Below are positions 58,802 through 64,000 of a DNA stretch of 64,000 nt, piece after piece (the stretch's first letter is position 1; every line of letters starts with the position of its first letter). The notes under the pieces are model-generated. The model did not search any database. It had not been told where the DNA came from and was given only the letters and a program-made list of their open reading frames with translations. This DNA is from Delphinapterus leucas. Its lineage: Eukaryota; Chordata; Mammalia; Artiodactyla; Monodontidae. Position numbers and translations under genes: made by a program. The stretch is taken from NCBI RefSeq assembly GCF_002288925.2, contig NW_022098072.1:17067023-17131022 (forward strand), written 5' to 3'.

Positions 58802-59159
58802 GGGACTTCCCTGGTGGCACAGTGGTTAAGAATCCACCTGTCAATGCAGAGGACACGGGTTCGAGCCCTGGTCCAGGAAGACCCCACATGCCACGGAGCA
58901 ACTAAGCCCGTGCCCCACAACTACTGAGTCTGTGCTCTAGAGTCTGCAAGCCACAACTACTGAGCCCGTGTGCCACAACTACTGAAGCCTGCGCGCCTAG
59001 AGCCCGTGCTCCACAACAAGAAAAGCCACCGCAATGAGAAGCCTGCACACCGCCATGAAGAGTAGCCCCCACTCGCCGCAACTAGAGAAAGCCCGTGAGC
59101 AGCAACGAAGACCCAATGCAGCCATAAATAAATAAATAAATAAATTTATTAAAAAAAAG
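58802..59159 (+). mobile_element. CHR SINE, long form, young-looking
   Basis: A sense long-form CHR SINE with the full head, both 'ccacaactactgag' segments, the 'gaagagtagcccccactcgc' segment and a tail of AAAT repeats followed by A's. A perfect 15-bp target duplication 'aaaagcagctctata' lies at 58787-58801 and 59160-59174. Confidence 0.98.
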
Positions 59160-59174
59160 AAAAGCAGCTCTATA

Positions 59175-60754
59175 AAATCGAAATACACTGTAAAAGATGA
59201 CCTCAAGCGAGGCTCTGTGGTTTGGCTATAAAAGAGGTGGTGGCGATGGGCATGTAGTTCCACCCCCAACCCATGGTCCCAGCTCCCTGAGAGCTTTGCA
59301 GGACTGCAGTGCGGTAAAGAGTTAACAGTAAATGAAAGGAGATGGGAAAGGGGGAGAGGGAGAGAGTTAGGTTGCAATTTCCTTGTGTGCAGTGAGCCTG
59401 AGCATTTTCCATTTCAACTGAATATGAAGAATCATGGCCTTGTTTTAAGGATTTAAGAAAAAGAAGACAATTTAAAACCAAATGCCTGCTCTCTGCTATG
59501 GCAGTTCCACTGGCAGGCTGTAATTTGTCAGGGAGAGAAAATGGAAATGCAGTTATGTTTGTGAAATTCATGGGCTGTTTATCAGCTAGGTAAAGCCCAA
59601 AGATACAGGTAGCAGCAAATCTTTCTGTCTGGAAAAGTCTCTCAACGCTGTAAAAGAAAAAGAGAAATTCCCACTATTTTAATATAAAATATAGTTGCAT
59701 TTCATTTTTCTATAGGTTATTCTGAAGCAAAGGGAAGAGGTTAATGGAGGAAAAGAAAGAATCTATAGGACAATAGGCATGTTTCATAGCACATACAGAA
59801 GGAACATGAATGTGCATTTCTCAAAAAGAGACATTTCCATTCATGCCCCGACATATGTCTAGCCCATAATTTGGAGGCAAACACCACAAATGACAGTTCT
59901 GAGCAAATCACTCCTTTGATACTAGGGTCGCATCAACCAAAAATCTTCTTGGGGGGTAAAAGGTACTGTAATCAATGCAAGCAATAATTTGTTACATTTG
60001 GGATTTTTCTTTTTTTCTTGTCATTCTTGGCTTTTCTGGAAGAATCGAGTTCTCAGTAAAAACCTCACCCTTATCTGCAAGTATTAAATGAGCATTCACT
60101 AGTTTTGTAGCGAGAAATAATGTACGCAGATATAAATGTGATAGGCTCCTTAAAAGCCATGTAAAGCAAATTCTGAAAATTGCTTCTTATTCACAGATAC
60201 TGGTATTTACTTCTGAGCTTCCAGTTTCTAAGCTGTATGTTTTACTCTGAGATACAGTCTTGCTTCATCTTTTCAATGTCAGTATGTCAGTCTTCAATTA
60301 AATCAATAATGATGAATATAGAGCTTATTTAGTAATAAACAGAAGGTACATGCACAGACTACAAAAACACCATGTAAATACATCTCAGAATACAGCAGCG
60401 CTAAATTTCCATTTCAGCATATCTTGCAACCACACTGCATAACACTAAAGAGACTGGAGTGAAATGACATTTTCAGACCAGGGTTTCCCTGCATGGTTTC
60501 CAACCTGATCAGTGTCTGCACTGTTTAAATGAAAAGAGGGAAACACATAAATCATACGCTTTTTCCTCCAGCTTAAACATCCCTTACGGGTATTTCATTC
60601 TCTGCAACTTCAAGTGAGCTTCAAAAGCGAATCTAGTCATCAGCATCCAGCCACATGAATAACAGACCATGCTAACTTTCTATCTTCTGATTCTTTGGGG
60701 AAATACTTGCTCCCTGGACTCACACAGTACAGTTTTACCAAGCTCCTAAAAGGA
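59175..60754. other. repeat-free stretch, candidate conserved DNA
   Basis: About 1.6 kb in which I recognise no transposon, an unusually long clean stretch for this window. The part at about 59380-59640 has mixed composition with spaced E-box-like and TTATC/GATA-like words ('gctgtttatcagctagg'). No frame looks coding: a 122-codon minus-strand frame (59203-59571) has no domain. Confidence 0.42.
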
Positions 60755-60890
60755 TTGGGGTGTTTCTCCTTCACAGGGTCCTTGTCAGGATTCAAGGCAG
60801 CAATTCCCTTAAAGAACATCACACAGCACCGCACACATAACAAGCACTCATTGAATCGTGTTATTTTTGGTATTATCACAATTAGTGATT
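60755..60890 (+). repeat. MIR SINE 3' part
   Basis: 'tcacagggtccttgtcagga' and 'cacataacaagcactcattg' match the sense MIR end. The overlapping open frames on both strands are therefore repeat-derived. Confidence 0.75.
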
Positions 60891-60984
60891 TTTCTAGTTA
60901 TTTCCTCTAGATCAGGATTTCTCATTCAAAATGTTGTAACACACCCAGAGAAGGACTGCCACAAAGGAAACTGCAATGATTTTT

Positions 60985-61140
60985 AGCGGATTTGCGTTCA
61001 AATTTTGGCTTCACCATTTAACAAGCATGTAACCTTGGTTAAGTTACTATAACTCACTGAGCTTCATTTTACTTATCTGTGCAACGGAGTGGTAATACTT
61101 ATTTCATGGGTTTGGTGCCAGGATTGGATAATAAAACTCC
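60985..61140 (+). repeat. MIR SINE
   Basis: A sense MIR: 'tgcgttcaaattttggcttc', 'taaccttggttaagttacta' and 'gagcttcattttacttatct'. Confidence 0.82.
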
Positions 61141-61147
61141 TCACCCC

Positions 61148-61366
61148 AAGAGGCAGTATAGCAGACAAATACAGAGCATGGAAACTGGGTACAAATGCTA
61201 GTGCTGCCAATTACTGTGTAAGCTTGAGCATTCTTTATCTATGACTCAGTTTCCTCACCTGTAAAATGGGCATAGTGGAGTGAATGTGCCTAATATGGTT
61301 GTTGTGAGTACTGGATGAGTTATCAATAACTTCCAGAAAAGTGTCTGGAAGTTATAATGATAGCTG
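61148..61366 (+). repeat. MIR SINE
   Basis: A second sense MIR directly after the first: 'aggcagtatagcagacaaat', 'tgactcagtttcctcacctg', 'taaaatgggcatagtggagt' and 'tggttgttgtgagtactgga'. It includes the tRNA-like 5' end. Confidence 0.88.
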
Positions 61367-61371
61367 CCATT

Positions 61372-62042
61372 TTTTCATTTAGTAATGAGATATTTATGGA
61401 GCAACTACTGTGTATCTGTCACTGTGCTTAGTCACTGAGGACACAAAAAACAGACATGATCCCTGTGTCTATAAAATGTAAAGTCTAATGGGGAGATAAA
61501 CACTATTCCAATAATCACATAGATAAATGTTTACTTATGAACTGAGATATGTGCTTGGAAGAAAGCAAACAGTTTTATGAAAGCATAATAAACACGGGAG
61601 TCTTCACTGGGGAGAAGGCATTTGAGCCGAGAGCTGAAGGACGAGGAGTTAACTAGGCAAAGAGGACGGGGGACATGGATGCAGGGAAAAGGAGCTGTAT
61701 GTGCAAAGGTCTTGTGGTGAGGGAGCATGTTGCACCAGAGAAAACGACTGAAGACCAGAGTTGAGGCCAGAAATGTATGCGGGGGCCACACCATGCAGGG
61801 CTTGGGGGCGGGCCTGGGTGAGGATTTGGGATTTTATCCTAAGAGATAAGGAAACTTTGCAGGAATTTAAGCATTGGAAGGCAAGGGGTTGTGACATGAT
61901 GGGATTTGCATCTTAGGAAGATCTTGCTGACCGATAAACGATTTGGACGCAGGCATAAGTATATTCGGGAGACCAGTTAGGAGGCTATGGCAGGTGGGTC
62001 TAGAGCTGGTGGTAGAGATGGAATAAATGGGAACATTTAGTG
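61372..62042 (-). repeat. L2 LINE, long 3' part
   Basis: About 670 bp of antisense L2: 'gagcaactactgtgtatctg', 'tgcaaaggtcttgtggtgag', 'ccacaccatgcagggcttgg', 'attttatcctaagagataag' and 'gagaccagttaggaggctat' in reversed consensus order. No frame survives. The 80-88 codon frames here are spurious. Confidence 0.88.
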
Positions 62043-62252
62043 AATTTACTCAGGGGTCTGTTAAGAGTGCACAGTGGCACTTAGCTCCCTTTCCTTTGTC
62101 TATCATTGCCTAGCACAGTTCTCTTGTACCTAAAACAAGGGCACAGATACAGACAGACATGTATAATTAGCTATGGAGTGGGACGTGACCTAAGGATGGT
62201 CTGGGTCTGAAAGAAAGAGTAGAATGACAGGAGCAAGCTACAGCAAGCACTC

Positions 62253-64000
62253 TTTTTTTTTTTTTTTTAAACATCTTTTTTGGAGTATAATTGCTTTACA
62301 ACAGTGTGTTAGTTTCTGCTATATAACAAAGGGAACCAGCTATACATATATATATATCTCCATATCTCCTCCCTCCTGCATCTCCCTCCCACCCTCCCTA
62401 TCCCACCCCTCTAGGTGGTCACAAAGCACGGAGCTGATCTCCCTGTGCTTTGCAGCTGTTTCCACTAGCTATCTATTTTACATTTGGTAGTGTATATATG
62501 CTCATGTCACTCTCTCACTTCATCCCAGCTTACCCTTCCCCCTCCCTGTGTCCTCAAGTCCATTCTCTATGTCTGCATCTTTATTCCTGTCCTGCCCCTA
62601 GGCTCTTCAGAACCTTTTTTTTAGATTCCATATATATGTGTTAGCATATGGTATTTGCTTTTCTCTTTCTGACTTACTTCACTCTGTATGACAGACTCTA
62701 GGTCCATCCACCTCACTACAAATAACTCAATTTCGTTTCATTTTATGGCTGAGTAATATTCCATTGTATATATGTGCCACATCTTCTTTATCCACTGATC
62801 TCTCGATGGACACTTAGGTTACTTCCATGTCCTGGCTATTGTAAATAGAGCTGCAATTAACATTGTGGTACATAACTCTTTTTAAATTATGGTTTCCTCA
62901 GGTTATATGCGCAGTACTGGAAATGCTGGGTCATATGGTAGTTCTATTTTTACATTTTTTAAAGAAACTCCATACTGTTCTCCATAGTGGCTGCATCAAT
63001 TTACATTCCCACCAACTGTGCATGAGGGTTCCCTTTTTCTCCACACCCTCTCCAGCATTTACTGTTTGTAAATTTTTTGAAGATAGCCGTTCTGACTGGT
63101 GTGAGGTGATACCACATTATAGTTTTGATTTGCATTTCTCTAATGATTAGTGATGCTGAGCATTCTTTCATGTGTTTGTTGGCAATCTGTATATCTTCTT
63201 TGGAGAAACGTCTATTTAGGTCTTATGCCCAGTTTTGGATTGGGTTGCTTGCTCTTTTGATATTGAACTGCATGAGCTGCTTGTAAATTTTGGAGATTCA
63301 TGCTTTGCCAGTTGCTTCATTTGCAAATATTTTCTCCCATTCTGAGGGCTGTCTTTTTGTCTTTTTTTTTTTTTTTTGCGGTACACAGGCCTCTCACTGT
63401 TGTGGCCCCTCCCGTTGTGGACCACAGGATCCGGACACGCAGGCTCAGTGGCCGTGGCTCACGGGCCTAGCCGCTCCACGGCATGTGGGATCTTCCGGGA
63501 CCGGGGCACTAACCCGTGTCCCCTGCATCAGCAGGCGGACTCTCAATGACTGCACCCCCAGGGAAGCCCTCTTTTTGTCTTTTTTATGGTTTCCTTTGCT
63601 ATGCAAAAGCTTTTAAGTTTCATTAGGTCCCATTTGTTTATTTTTGTTTTTATTTCCATTTCTCTAGGAGGTGGGTCAAAAAGGATCTTGCTGTGATTTA
63701 TGTCATAGTGTGTTCTATCTATGTTTTCCTCTAAGAGTTTTACAGTGTTTGCCCTTAGATATAGGTCTTTAATCCATTTTGAGTATATTTTTGTGTATGG
63801 TGTTAAGAAGTGTTCTAATTTCATTCTTTTACATGCAGCTGTCCAGTTTTCCCAGCACCACTTACTGAAGAGGCTCTTTTTTCTCCATTGTATATTCTTG
63901 CCTCCTTTATCAAAGATAAGGTGATCATATGTGCGTGAGTTAATCTCTGGGCTTTCTATCCTGTTCCACTGATCTATATTTCTGTTTTTGTGCCAGTATG
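62253..64000 (-). mobile_element. L1 LINE 3' part, running off the window
   Basis: An antisense L1. It starts with its A tail as T's (62252-62268) and a full 3' UTR ('ttgctttacaacagtgtgtt', 'tgtcctcaagtccattctct', 'ctgacttacttcactctgta'). ORF2 C-terminal sequence follows from about 62650 to the window edge and includes the zinc-knuckle region near 63005-63055. A CHR SINE splits it at 63366-63569. On the minus strand a frame from 63824 reads '[19 protein letters not shown]' and '[15 protein letters not shown]' before entering the SINE. The rest lies beyond 64000. Confidence 0.95.
63366..63569 (-). mobile_element. CHR SINE, short form
   Basis: An antisense CHR SINE with poly-T at its left end and the complement of the SINE head at its right. 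Target duplication 'tctttttgtctttttt'-like is at 63352-63367 and 63570-63585. It is inserted in the antisense L1 ORF2. Some CpGs have decayed to TG/CA and the A-box region is slightly altered. Confidence 0.96.

Noticed and set aside
3143..63569. tRNA-like sequences (A-box and B-box) at ten sites
   Set aside because: These are heads of tRNA-Glu-derived CHR SINEs with target duplications and A tails, not functional tRNA genes. The coordinates only span the first to last copy.

Overview
This window is mammalian nuclear DNA, most likely from a cetacean. The best evidence is ten copies of the tRNA-Glu-derived CHR SINE family: seven of the short, CpG-rich form of about 205 bp and three longer forms of about 320-360 bp. 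They sit beside cetartiodactyl-type L1 elements. I saw no Bov-tA or BovB (ruminant), PRE1 (pig), Alu or B1/B2 elements. I cannot tell toothed from baleen whale, and all family names come from remembered consensus sequences, not from a search.

I find no convincing protein-coding gene, exon, rRNA, tRNA gene, CpG island or CRISPR array. Every open frame with recognisable protein similarity belongs to L1 ORF1 or ORF2, and all of those are broken. The window is best read as intergenic or deep intronic DNA made of stacked retroposons with unique AT-rich stretches between them.

Layout. 1-6.9 kb: unique DNA with old MIR, L2 and hAT fragments, one CHR SINE and a 1.1-kb L1 3' end. 7.0-10.9 kb: an ancient antisense L1 split by an LTR-like element and a CHR SINE. 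10.9-17.5 kb: L2 and MIR pieces with two short L1 3' ends. 17.5-26.5 kb: unique DNA, two MaLR/ERVL-like LTRs (one with a SINE inside), and a 1.5-kb L2 split by another LTR. 26.7-32.7 kb: an old L1 3' end carrying a SINE, next to the largest element here, a 5-kb antisense L1 with dead ORF1 and ORF2. 32.7-39.5 kb: mostly unique, AT-rich DNA that looks like candidate conserved non-coding sequence. 39.5-46.3 kb: LTRs, a possible retroposed 3' UTR, a twin-primed (5'-inverted) L1 with a SINE inside, and a young SINE with a perfect 16-bp target duplication. 46.7-52.2 kb: MIR and L2 fragments, an L1 3' end and one LTR. 52.2-60.7 kb: mostly unique DNA, two more SINEs and paired palindromes. 60.7-64 kb: a pile-up of MIR and L2, then an antisense L1 carrying a SINE that runs off the window.

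The insertions form a readable history. L2 and MIR are oldest, then hAT and LTR elements, then old and younger L1s, then CHR SINEs, which repeatedly landed inside the earlier layers. I found no previously undescribed system. The items most worth a second look are the possible non-coding regulatory stretches, the 40.2-kb retrocopy candidate, the twin-primed L1, and the SINEs with near-perfect target-site duplications.
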